A stretch of DNA of 64,000 nucleotides from Terrimonas_A sp051954695 (lineage in GTDB: Bacteria; Bacteroidota; Bacteroidia; Chitinophagales; Chitinophagaceae). Positions 1 through 8,600 of this stretch are shown piece after piece. Position numbers and translations under genes: made by a program. A model generated the notes under the pieces. The model did no database searches. It saw only the letters and a list, made by a program, of their open reading frames with translations, and had not been told where the DNA came from. The DNA lies in contig JBQCHL010000014.1 of assembly GCA_051954695.1 (NCBI GenBank), positions 124,001 to 188,000 on the forward strand, given 5' to 3'. Numbering within the stretch: position 1 is the first letter of the stretch; each line of letters starts with the position of its first letter.

Positions 1-1
1 G

Positions 2-418
2 TGGAAAAACACGATCGTGATCATTACCGGTGATCATGGGCATATCCTGCCTGACACAGACCATCGGGCCGATGATTTCCGCACACCCCAGTTATGGCTG
101 GGGGGAGCGCTGAACCGGACAGGGATTACGATAGACAAACCGGTTTCCCAACTGGATATCGCAGCAACTTTATCCGCACAGTTTGGGCTTGACAGAACGA
201 AATTCCCGTTCAGCAAAAATGTGTTTGATCCTGAGACAAAGCCCTGGGCTTTCTTTACTTATAATGATGCTTTTGGCTTTATAGATACCACCGGGCGCCT
301 GGTATTTGATAATATCGGCCGGAGGCCGATAGAGCGGGAGGGGACTTCCGGTGCGAGGCAGGTGGAAGCGGGCAAGGCTTTGATGCAGACAGTGTACGGG
401 GACTTTATCAAAAAATAG
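2..418 (+). CDS. LTA synthase-like sulfatase family protein, C-terminal fragment
   Basis: The reading frame is open to the left edge, so this is the last 138 residues of a longer protein whose start lies outside the window. The fragment opens with WKNTIVIITGDHGH, the metal-binding Asp-His segment of alkaline phosphatase/sulfatase superfamily enzymes of the LTA synthase type (usually 600-700 residues, an N-terminal membrane domain plus an extracytoplasmic sulfatase domain). Family members transfer or hydrolyse phosphoglycerol-like groups at the cell surface; the substrate here is unknown. The ATG at 17 lies inside the conserved motif and cannot be the true start. It is followed by the rplK promoter region, so it probably ends a separate upstream unit. 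Confidence 0.75.
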   Translation, partial: WKNTIVIITGDHGHILPDTDHRADDFRTPQLWLGGALNRTGITIDKPVSQLDIAATLSAQFGLDRTKFPFSKNVFDPETKPWAFFTYNDAFGFIDTTGRLVFDNIGRRPIEREGTSGARQVEAGKALMQTVYGDFIKK

Positions 419-451
419 GGTGGTTTTCTTCAAAAAATCCCTTTAAACTCC

Positions 452-459
452 TACCTTTG
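452..459 (+). promoter_or_regulatory. Bacteroidota -7 element for the rplKAJL operon
   Basis: TACCTTTG matches the TAnnTTTG consensus. The -33 region about 19-25 nt upstream is only T-rich (no clear TTTG). Predicted transcription starts about 6 nt downstream, giving a leader of roughly 110 nt before rplK that contains one copy of a dispersed repeat (488-510). Confidence 0.6.
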
Positions 460-487
460 CAACCCCAAAGAGTTCTTTAAAGCTCTG

Positions 488-510
488 CCGTCGCTAAAGC
501 TATGGCGGAC
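488..510 (-). repeat. Dispersed GTCCGCC...TTTAGCG repeat, copy A
   Basis: Read on the minus strand this begins GTCCGCCATAGCTTTAGCG. The same words (GTCCGCC, GAAGC/TAGC, TTTAGCG) recur at 1031-1095 and 13916-13957, and a more distant relative sits at 22370-22393. It lies in the rplK leader. Confidence 0.5.
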
Positions 511-575
511 AAGGATATTGGGAGACCAAGTATCTGCCAGACAGAGAAAGGTCGTTAACACCAAAAAGTATAAAA

Positions 576-1019
<444 letters not shown>

Positions 1020-1030
1020 ATCTTCTTTGT

Positions 1031-1095
1031 CCGCCGAAGCCCTTTAAGGGCGTAGGTGGATTGAACCAACCCACCTACGCCATAGGCTTCGGCGG
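1031..1095 (+). repeat. Long hairpin in the rplK-rplA spacer, repeat copy B
   Basis: Outer arms CCGCCGAAGCC (1031-1041) and GGCTTCGGCGG (1085-1095) are perfectly complementary over 11 bp. Inner arms GGCGTAGGTGG (1049-1059) and CCACCTACGCC (1071-1081) add another 11 bp, separated from the outer stem by small internal loops. The transcript would fold into a roughly 65-nt rod between the L11 stop and the L1 start (1112). The sequence belongs to the same repeat family as copies A and C. There is no T-run, so it is not a canonical terminator. Confidence 0.75.
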
Positions 1096-1111
1096 GTAAA
1101 AACGAATTACA

Positions 1112-1807
1112 ATGGCATTCATCAGTAAAAAAAGAAAAGTTGCCAATACCAAGGTAGACGGCAATAAACAATATTCCTTAAAAGAGGCATCTGCACTGGT
1201 AAAACAAATTACTACCTGCAAATTCGATGCTTCAGTTGACCTGCACGTTCGCCTGGGTGTTGATCCCAAGAAAGCGGACCAGGCTATCCGCGGTACAGTT
1301 ACTTTACCTCATGGTACAGGTAAAACCAAAAGAGTGTTGGTGCTTTGCACACCTGATAAAGAAGCGGAAGCGAAATCAGCCGGCGCTGACTATGTTGGCC
1401 TGGATGAGTTTGTGACCAAGATCGAAGGCGGATGGGTAGATATCGATGTGATCATCGCTACTCCTTCTGTAATGCCTAAGATAGGTAAACTGGGTAAAGT
1501 GTTAGGTCCACGCAACCTGATGCCCAATCCTAAAACAGGTACAGTTACCAATGATGTGGCAAATGCGATCAACGATGTAAAAGGTGGTAAGATCGCTTTC
1601 AAGGTTGATAAAGTGGGTATCATCCACGCTTCTATCGGCCGTGTAAGCTTCGCTCCTGAAAAAATTGCAGAGAACAGCCAGGAATTGCTGAACGCGATCA
1701 TCAAAGCAAAACCTGCTACTGCAAAAGGAACCTACCTGAAAGGTATCAGCATGGCCAGCTCAATGAGCCCCGGCGTTGCAATTGACACAAAAGCATTTGT
1801 TCATTAA
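1112..1807 (+). CDS. rplA: 50S ribosomal protein L1
   Basis: 231 residues, standard length. L1 forms the mobile L1 stalk on 23S rRNA that assists E-site tRNA release, and in many bacteria it represses translation of its own L11-L1 mRNA. The conserved PRNLMPNPKTGTVT segment (about residues 130-143) and the C-terminal GTYLKG...SSMSPGVAIDT signature are present. A 92-nt spacer holding a long hairpin separates it from rplK; only 27 nt separate it from rplJ. I do not see a clear L1 operator resembling its rRNA site, though the hairpin at 1031-1095 sits where an internal control element could act. Confidence 0.97.
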   Translation: MAFISKKRKVANTKVDGNKQYSLKEASALVKQITTCKFDASVDLHVRLGVDPKKADQAIRGTVTLPHGTGKTKRVLVLCTPDKEAEAKSAGADYVGLDEFVTKIEGGWVDIDVIIATPSVMPKIGKLGKVLGPRNLMPNPKTGTVTNDVANAINDVKGGKIAFKVDKVGIIHASIGRVSFAPEKIAENSQELLNAIIKAKPATAKGTYLKGISMASSMSPGVAIDTKAFVH

Positions 1808-1834
1808 TCTTAAGTGGTTTAAAAACTTATTATC

Positions 1835-2359
1835 ATGACTAAAGATCAAAAAAACGAAGTGATTGAACTGCTGAAAGGTAAGTTCTCCCAATATAACAAC
1901 TTCTATGTTGCAGATACAGAATCACTGTCTGTTGAGCAGGTAGGCAAATTGCGCCGCGCTTGTTTCAACAAACAAGTGGAAATGAAAGTGGCCAAGAACA
2001 CGCTGATCAAAAAAGCGCTGGAATCTCTTGACGCTGAAAAATATTCAGGTGTTTATGAATCCCTGAATAAAGTAACGGCGCTGATGTTCTCTGAGAACCC
2101 CAAAGAGCCTGCGCTGATCATCAGTTCTTTCCGTAAAGAAAGCAATGGTGAAAGGCCTGTGCTGAAAGCAGCATTCATCAATGGTGATGTGTACACTGGC
2201 GACAATCAACTGAAAACACTGACCCAGATCAAGACGAAGAACGAACTGATCGGCGAAGTGATCGGATTGCTGCAATCTCCTGCAAAACGCGTGTTGGCTG
2301 CATTGTTGCACCACCACGAGCAAAAAGCAGGCGGCGCAGAAGCTGCTGCAGCAGAGTAA
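1835..2359 (+). CDS. rplJ: 50S ribosomal protein L10
   Basis: 174 residues. L10 anchors L7/L12 dimers to the ribosome through its C-terminal helix. The N-terminal rRNA-binding domain begins MTKDQKNEVIELLKGKFSQY, followed by the conserved VKVAKNTLIKKAL-type segment (here MKVAKNTLIKKALES). The C-terminus ends in an alanine/glutamate-rich tail typical of Bacteroidota L10. It is co-transcribed with rplA and rplL. Confidence 0.96.
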   Translation: MTKDQKNEVIELLKGKFSQYNNFYVADTESLSVEQVGKLRRACFNKQVEMKVAKNTLIKKALESLDAEKYSGVYESLNKVTALMFSENPKEPALIISSFRKESNGERPVLKAAFINGDVYTGDNQLKTLTQIKTKNELIGEVIGLLQSPAKRVLAALLHHHEQKAGGAEAAAAE

Positions 2360-2447
2360 GTGAAGAGAAATACATTCAACTGTATTATATGATCACTGCC
2401 CGGATGGTGTATAAAATAAAGGGGTAACAAAACAATTTTTTTAAACT

Positions 2448-2481
2448 CCGTCGGATCTGCTGAAGGCAGATATGAAGACGG
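2448..2481 (+). promoter_or_regulatory. Hairpin in the rplL leader
   Basis: CCGTC (2448-2452) pairs with GACGG (2477-2481), and inside it ATCTGC (2455-2460) pairs with GCAGAT (2466-2471). The structure sits 16 nt before the rplL start in a 137-nt spacer, whereas the other spacers of this operon are shorter. L7/L12 is needed in more copies than its neighbours, so a role in mRNA processing or stability is possible; this is inference. Confidence 0.4.
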
Positions 2482-2496
2482 GAAAAATTCAAAACA

Positions 2497-2871
2497 ATGG
2501 CAGACGTAAAAGCATTAGCAGAAAGCCTGGTTGGCTTAACTGTAAAAGAAGTTCAAGAATTAGCTGATTTCCTGAAATCAGAATATGGTATCGAGCCTGC
2601 TGCAGCAGCAGTAGTAGTAGCTGGCGGCGGCGACGGTGGCGGTGCGAAAGCAGAAGAGAAAACTGCATTCGACGTTATCCTGAAGAGCGGTGGTGCTTCT
2701 AAACTGAACGTAGTTAAGATCGTTAAAGACCTGACTGGTCTTGGTCTGAAAGAAGCGAAAGACCTGGTTGACGGCGCTCCTAAACCAGTGAAAGAAGGTG
2801 TTTCTAAAGCAGAAGCTGATGAAATCGCAGCTAAGCTGAAAGAAGCAGGTGCTGAAGTAGAAGTAGCTTAA
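2497..2871 (+). CDS. rplL: 50S ribosomal protein L7/L12
   Basis: 124 residues. It forms the ribosomal stalk dimers that recruit and stimulate translational GTPases. An N-terminal dimerisation domain (about residues 1-33), an Ala/Val/Gly-rich flexible hinge (about 34-52) and a C-terminal domain with the conserved GLGLKEAKDLVD (about 85-96) are visible. Codon use is strongly biased, as expected for a highly expressed gene. An intrinsic terminator follows 26 nt after the stop codon, closing the rplKAJL unit; this is unusual because rpoB normally follows directly. Confidence 0.97.
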   Translation: MADVKALAESLVGLTVKEVQELADFLKSEYGIEPAAAAVVVAGGGDGGGAKAEEKTAFDVILKSGGASKLNVVKIVKDLTGLGLKEAKDLVDGAPKPVKEGVSKAEADEIAAKLKEAGAEVEVA

Positions 2872-2896
2872 TTCTTTGAGATAAAGAATCTAAAAG

Positions 2897-2920
2897 CCCT
2901 GGCGAAAGCCGGGGTTTTTT
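2897..2920 (+). terminator. Rho-independent terminator after rplL
   Basis: A 7-bp stem CCCTGGC/GCCGGGG (one G-U pair) with a GAAA tetraloop, 2897-2914, followed by six T residues. Confidence 0.85.
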
Positions 2921-3095
2921 ATTATTAGCGCTTGGGAATACTTTATCCTTCCTAAAATACAGGCAATTAATTATATTAGCTTACGTGCCAGTCTCAAGAG
3001 GCAATAGTTTCATTATATTGACTGGGTAAGATCACATTTGTAACGTTTCGATCCATATCTGATATCCGATTAAGTGTTTTAAAATTTATGTACTT

Positions 3096-4100
3096 ATGAA
3101 ACCACTAAAACTTTTACCTGCTTTAGCGCTGATATTCTTGATCTCTTCCTGCGAATCAGATGTAGATGAACCTCCAACACCAAAACCTGGTGCTGATGAA
3201 ACCAAGCTAATGGAAATAGATAAAGATGTTTTTAGCCTGCCTGGATCTGCTTCCTACCCGGAGATCAGGGCATTGGTAACTGTAGATAGCAATCAACGTA
3301 CAATTACCACATGGTTTGATAATGATATCGCGAAAGATGGCTACGAGCGCCGTTATTTTGATGAAGCATGGAGATTAACAAAAGTGGTTACCGATAATCC
3401 TGCCCTGAGTTCCACAAAAGATTCGGTCCTTATTAAAAGGAGCGGAGTGGGGATATTTGATATTGAAGGTGGTGGAAAGATATTCCGGTACACGGTGTCT
3501 TCTACACCAGATGGAGGAAAGACTATTTCGGTCTTGGAATTGAATGATTCGCAGTTTCAGAGCCGTATGGTTATCGATAAGAACGGTTTGCTGGTCTATT
3601 CAGCAGTCGATCAGCAGGCAGAGTCAGGATTTCCCCGGCATTGGTTTCATCATTTCAGCTACAATGCGGACCGTCAATTGATCAAAGTAAAGGATACTGC
3701 TTACTTTATGCCAGCAGTCAGGGTATTTGAACACACAATAACCAAGAATAGCTCAGACAATTCTGCCTTTATCTCTGTTATGAAGAAAATGGTGGGAACT
3801 GATCTTAGTGATTGGATACTCTACGATGCCAGGAATGGGATACCGCCTTTTCGGTTTGTATACGAATTTTCCAACTTCTTGTTTCTGCAAAATGGGGCTT
3901 TTGTTACCAACCGATATCCGGTATTTGAAGCTTTAGATGGAGTTAATTTCGAACCTTCTCCGGTCGGCAATGGAGTTCCCGGTAATGTTTATGAGTATGG
4001 GTACGAATATGAGCATGATAATAAAGGACGAATGACGAGCATGAAGGAAATAGAAAATTCAAAACTTACCGTACAGTTTAGGTTCAGATATTTCGACTAG
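3096..4100 (+). CDS. Putative lipoprotein of unknown function
   Basis: 334 residues with a lipoprotein signal: a basic N-terminus, a hydrophobic run and the lipobox LISSC with the lipidated Cys at 19, so it is probably anchored to a membrane leaflet. The mature part shows two YD-repeat-like lines (FSYNADRQLIKV near residue 190 and YEYDNKGRMTSM-like near 310), a pattern seen in Bacteroidota cell-surface proteins that carry RHS-like beta-strands. I do not recognise the family further. It lies alone between the rplL terminator and its own terminator at 4117-4141, splitting the usual rplL-rpoB junction. I see no convincing promoter in the 175 nt before the start. Confidence 0.75.
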   Translation: MKPLKLLPALALIFLISSCESDVDEPPTPKPGADETKLMEIDKDVFSLPGSASYPEIRALVTVDSNQRTITTWFDNDIAKDGYERRYFDEAWRLTKVVTDNPALSSTKDSVLIKRSGVGIFDIEGGGKIFRYTVSSTPDGGKTISVLELNDSQFQSRMVIDKNGLLVYSAVDQQAESGFPRHWFHHFSYNADRQLIKVKDTAYFMPAVRVFEHTITKNSSDNSAFISVMKKMVGTDLSDWILYDARNGIPPFRFVYEFSNFLFLQNGAFVTNRYPVFEALDGVNFEPSPVGNGVPGNVYEYGYEYEHDNKGRMTSMKEIENSKLTVQFRFRYFD

Positions 4101-4116
4101 AGATCCCTTAAATAAG

Positions 4117-4141
4117 AAAACCGCCTTTTAAGCGGTTTTTT
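4117..4141 (+). terminator. Rho-independent terminator
   Basis: AAAACCGC (4117-4124) pairs with GCGGTTTT (4132-4139), followed by further T residues, 16 nt after the lipoprotein stop. The A-rich left arm means it could also work on the minus strand against transcripts of the 4159-5387 region. Confidence 0.85.
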
Positions 4142-4158
4142 AGGTGATGTTTCATGGC

Positions 4159-4375
4159 TTACGGCAAATGGTAATAATTTCTCACCGCTTCATAGGAGAA
4201 GAACAGGGCGGAGGCAATGATGACGATCAGAATGGGTATTGGTTTCAGTGTTCTTCAACCTTGTAATCAGATAACTGATAAATGCAATCAGAGAACCTGT
4301 AATAATAGTAATTAATGTGTTTGTTCTTGCCGCTATTGTATTGCTTGTTTCTCTTTTATGGAAGATGTTCAACAT
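4159..4375 (-). pseudogene. Small two-helix membrane protein, apparently frameshifted
   Basis: From the ATG at 4375 (minus) the frame encodes a hydrophobic segment (TLITIITGSLIAFISYLITR) and then turns into a basic, low-quality tail ending at 4190. In the neighbouring frame the DNA between about 4250 and 4159 reads KPIPILIVIIASALFFSYEA, a second good membrane helix, ending in VRNYYHLP and a TAA at 4159-4161. The simplest reading is one protein of about 70 residues with two membrane helices broken by a single frameshift near 4235-4250 (real mutation or sequencing error). It lies 37 nt downstream of the helix-hairpin-helix gene on the same strand. The family is unknown, and the 61-residue version could still be real. 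Confidence 0.45.
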
Positions 4376-4412
4376 AATAGAACTACAATTACCTGGCGCT
4401 TTTGAATAGGAT

Positions 4413-5387
4413 TTAGTTTTCCTGGTTAATAGTGAGATAAGCTTTCATCTTTTCAAATTGGTTTACCTCAATTGCAACTATTCTTTTTAAATCTTCCACT
4501 GCTGAAAAAGTTCCGTGCTGCTGTCGGAAATTGATAATAACTTTAGCGAGATTATACCGGATATAAGGATGAGATCTCAATTCGTTTAAATCTGCGGTAT
4601 TGATATTGATCTTATGAATGACTGTAACATCGTTCAGTCGTAAGTACACTTGAATCTTTTGGAAAACCGAATCTGCCAGTCCAAACGTTTCCCCCACCTG
4701 CTCCACAGAATAAAACCCTCCTAGCTTTTCCCTGAAATGAATTATCCTCATCGCCAGTTTTGGGCCGATCCCGGGTAATGCTTCAAATGCTGCGCTATCT
4801 GCTGTATTTATATCAACTACGCTTATTTCTTTCCTGGAAGGATACACTGGTTTTACAGCTGCAGTTTTATTGGCCTCCGCCAGGGCAGGGGCGGGTCTTT
4901 CAATCTGCACATACCCCTTCAGTCGTTCATATTCTTCCTCTCTTAAACCATACACTTTTTGAAGGTCCTCCGGTTTTTTGAACCGGCCGCCTTTTTCAAT
5001 ATAGTTCCTGATCGTTTTGACAGTCTTCTCCCGTAATCCCAGCTTCTTCCAGCCTTCTGCAGAAAGGGTATTCGGGTTAAAACTGAACAATTCACCTTTT
5101 AGCTCGTTATTATATCCGCCTTCAGCCCGGTCGTACACATAGTCATCATAGCTTTTGGTGTTCCTTTCTCCGGAGAATCGCTCAGTTGTAGCGGATTCTG
5201 GCTTTTCCAACTGCTGCAGTGCAGCGATCCAGCCTGTGTCAGTAACAGGTTTTTCCGCGAGAAGCTGGTTTTCCAGCATAGAAGGAAGCAAGCAAGAGGC
5301 CAGTAAGATCAAGGCTATGATCAGTATCGCGATCCGGTCTTTACGGGTAAAGTGAAAGTATTCGCTGATTAATTGTTTCCTTTTCAT
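4413..5387 (-). CDS. Membrane-anchored protein with three ComEA-like helix-hairpin-helix units
   Basis: 324 residues from the ATG at 5387; the frame can be extended upstream, but the extension is low-complexity and basic and overlaps the rpoB promoter, so I reject it. One membrane helix lies at about 19-38 (AILIIALILLASCLLP). Three repeated HhH units follow at about 102-162, 190-249 and 259-320, two of them opening with D/NINTAD, the ComEA signature. Such domains bind double-stranded DNA without sequence preference, as in ComEA-type DNA uptake proteins. The topology puts the HhH part outside the inner membrane. It is transcribed divergently from rpoB. Confidence 0.8.
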   Translation of the reverse strand: MKRKQLISEYFHFTRKDRIAILIIALILLASCLLPSMLENQLLAEKPVTDTGWIAALQQLEKPESATTERFSGERNTKSYDDYVYDRAEGGYNNELKGELFSFNPNTLSAEGWKKLGLREKTVKTIRNYIEKGGRFKKPEDLQKVYGLREEEYERLKGYVQIERPAPALAEANKTAAVKPVYPSRKEISVVDINTADSAAFEALPGIGPKLAMRIIHFREKLGGFYSVEQVGETFGLADSVFQKIQVYLRLNDVTVIHKININTADLNELRSHPYIRYNLAKVIINFRQQHGTFSAVEDLKRIVAIEVNQFEKMKAYLTINQEN

Positions 5388-5477
5388 GGCAGTATTTACC
5401 CCTAAATTATTTCGCCGTGAAAACCCAAAGAGGTGTTTTTCACAGGATTTTGGCGGGGTTTTTGTCGGCTCATTTTT

Positions 5478-5508
5478 TTTGGCGAAACGCTTTTTATCCT
5501 TACCTTTG
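5478..5508 (+). promoter_or_regulatory. Promoter of rpoBC
   Basis: TTTG (5478-5481), a 19-nt spacer, then TACCTTTG (5501-5508): a full match to the Bacteroidota housekeeping promoter. Transcription should start near 5514, giving a leader of about 135 nt before rpoB. It makes rpoBC independent of the upstream ribosomal protein unit. Confidence 0.8.
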
Positions 5509-5649
5509 CAGTCCTTTATTTTGGCCAAATATATTTTGACATCCCAGATCATGTTTAACTAGTTGACAATCACTGTCTTTCGTTTTTTCTAAAATGAGAG
5601 CTGAATGTGATTTGTGTGTCATTACTCTTTTAAACCGGTTATTACGTAT

Positions 5650-8600
5650 ATGTCTTCAACAAAATTGAATCAGAGGGTGAATTTTGGTAAGATCAAGCAT
5701 CTGGCTGAAACCCCCGACCTTCTTGAAGTTCAGATCCAGTCTTTCAAAGAGTTTTTCCAATTAGAAACAACTCCTGACAAACGGAATATCGAAGGTTTGT
5801 TCAGGGTGTTCAAAGACAATTTCCCTATCACTGATACGCGGAACATCTTTGTGCTGGAGTTCCTGGATTACTTCATTGATCCGCCCCGTTACACCATCGA
5901 AGAGTGTATGGAGCGCGGCCTTACTTACGCCGTTCCCCTGAAAGCGAAATTGCGTCTGAGCTGTAACGACGAAGAACACGTGGATTTCCAGACCATCGTT
6001 CAGGACGTATTTCTCGGAAATATCCCCTACATGACACCCCGTGGTACATTTGTGATCAACGGCGCTGAACGTGTAGTAGTGTCTCAGTTGCACCGTTCCC
6101 CCGGTGTATTCTTCGGACAGTCAGTTCACCCCAACGGAACCAAGATCTACTCTGCACGGGTTATTCCTTTCAAAGGAGCCTGGATGGAGTTTGCGACCGA
6201 TATCAACAACGTGATGTATGCTTACATCGACCGTAAGAAAAAATTCCCGGTAACCACCCTGTTGCGTTCCATCGGATACGAAACAGATAAGGATATCCTG
6301 GAATTGTTCGGTATGGCCGATGAAGTGGCTACTGATAAAAAAACACTGGAGAAATACCTGGGCAAACGCCTGGCTGCCCGCGTTCTCAGAACATGGGTGG
6401 AAGACTTCGTGGATGAAGATACCGGTGAAGTAGTGTCTATCGAGCGTAACGAGATCGTGATGGAGCGTGACACTGTGCTGGATGAAGAAGCGATCGAGAC
6501 CATTTCCGAAATGGATGTGAAAAGCGTGTTCATCCAACGTGAAGACGTGGGCGGTGATTATGCGATCATCTACAACACACTGAATAAAGATACTTCCAAC
6601 AGCGAGCTGGAAGCGGTTCAGTTCATCTACCGCCAATTGCGCGGTGCTGATGCTCCTGATAACGAAACAGCACGCGGTATCATTGATAAATTATTCTTCA
6701 GCGACAAGCGTTATGATCTCGGCGAAGTAGGCCGTTATAAGATCAACCGCAAGCTGAACAGGGATGCTCCGCTGGATCAGAAAACACTGACCCGCGAAGA
6801 CATCATCCTGATCATTAAATACCTGGTGAAACTGACCAACGGTAAAGCAGAGATCGATGATATCGATCACCTGAGCAACCGTCGTGTACGCACCGTAGGT
6901 GAGCAATTGTATGCTCAGTTCGGTGTGGGTCTTGCCCGTATGGCACGTACTATCCGTGAGCGGATGAACGTACGTGATAACGAGGTGTTCACCCCGGTTG
7001 ACCTGATCAATGCAAGAACACTTTCTTCTGTGATCAACTCCTTCTTCGGAACATCACAGTTGTCGCAGTTCCTTGATCAGACCAACCCGCTTTCCGAGAT
7101 CACCCACAAACGCCGTATCTCCGCACTCGGGCCAGGTGGTCTGAGCCGTGAGCGTGCGGGCTTTGAGGTCCGTGACGTACACTACTCCCACTATGGCCGT
7201 CTGTGTACGATCGAAACACCTGAAGGACCAAACATCGGTCTGATCTCCACACTTTGCGTTCACGCGAAGATCAACGATATGGGCTTTATCGAAACTCCAT
7301 ACCGTAAAGTGGAAGGTGGTAAAGTGAATATGAAAGAACTGGAATTCCTGAGTGCAGAGGAAGAAGACCTGGCAAAAATCGCCCAGGCCAATACTCCGCT
7401 GGATGAAAAAGGGAATTTCGTTGAGGAAAAGGTAGTAAGCCGCGAAACAGGCGACTTCCCGATCCTTGATAAAAATGAAGTGGAATTCATGGATGTTGCT
7501 CCTAACCAGATCGTAGGTTTGAGCGCTTCCCTGATCCCCTTCCTGGAGCATGATGATGCCAACCGTGCGCTGATGGGATCAAACATGCAACGCCAGGCTG
7601 TTCCGCTGATCCGTCCTGACGTACCTGTAGTAGGTACCGGCCTCGAAGGAAAAGCTGCCCGCGATGCACGTATCCAGATCCACTCTGAAGGAACTGGTGT
7701 GGTTGAGTTTGTTGATGCAAACGAGATCCATGTTCGTTATGAGCGCGATGAAGCAGAGAAACTGGTAAGCTTTGAAGAAGACCTCCGTGTTTACAGGCTC
7801 ACCAAATTCATCAAGACCAACCAGGAAACCTGTATCAACCTGAAGCCTGCTGTGAAGAAAGGCCAGAAAGTAAAGAAAGGTGATTTCTTAACTGAAGGTT
7901 ACGCTACACAGAATGGTGAGCTTGCTCTTGGTAAAAACCTGAAAGTGGCGTTCATGCCATGGAAAGGTTACAACTTCGAGGATGCTATCGTGATCAGCGA
8001 AAGGGTGGTAAAAGAAGATATGTTTACTTCTGTTCACATCTCTGAATATGAACTGGAAGTACGCGATACAAAACTGGGTGAAGAAGAACTGACCCCGGAT
8101 ATTCCTAACGTTTCTGAAGAAGCGACCAAAGACCTGGACGAGAACGGTATCATCCGTATCGGTGCCAATATCAAGGAAGGTGATATCCTGATCGGTAAGA
8201 TCACACCTAAAGGCGAAAGCGATCCTACTCCGGAAGAGAAACTGCTCCGCGCCATCTTCGGTGATAAAGCCGGTGATGCTAAAGATGCTTCTCTGAAAGC
8301 ACCGAACGGTGTGGAAGGTATCGTGATCGGCAAGAAATTGTTCCAACGCGCGAAGAAAGACAAGAATGCGAAAGTGCGTGAGAAAGCCGCTATAGAGAAA
8401 CTGGAAAAAGTGCATGAAAAGAATGAAGCGGACCTCATGGAAGTGTTGCTGGAAAAACTGACCACATTGCTGAGAGAACATGTATCAGCAGGTGTAAGCA
8501 ACAACTTTGGTGAAGTGCAGATCGGTAAAGGCGCGAAGTTCACTGCGAAAAACCTGACTGGCCTGGATTATGCCAACATCAATCCGCTGGGCTGGACCGG

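Noticed and set aside
3013..3040. A promoter for the lipoprotein gene at TTG...CACATTTG
   Set aside because: The -7 word starts with CA instead of TA, and the spacing to the upstream TTG is only about 12 nt.
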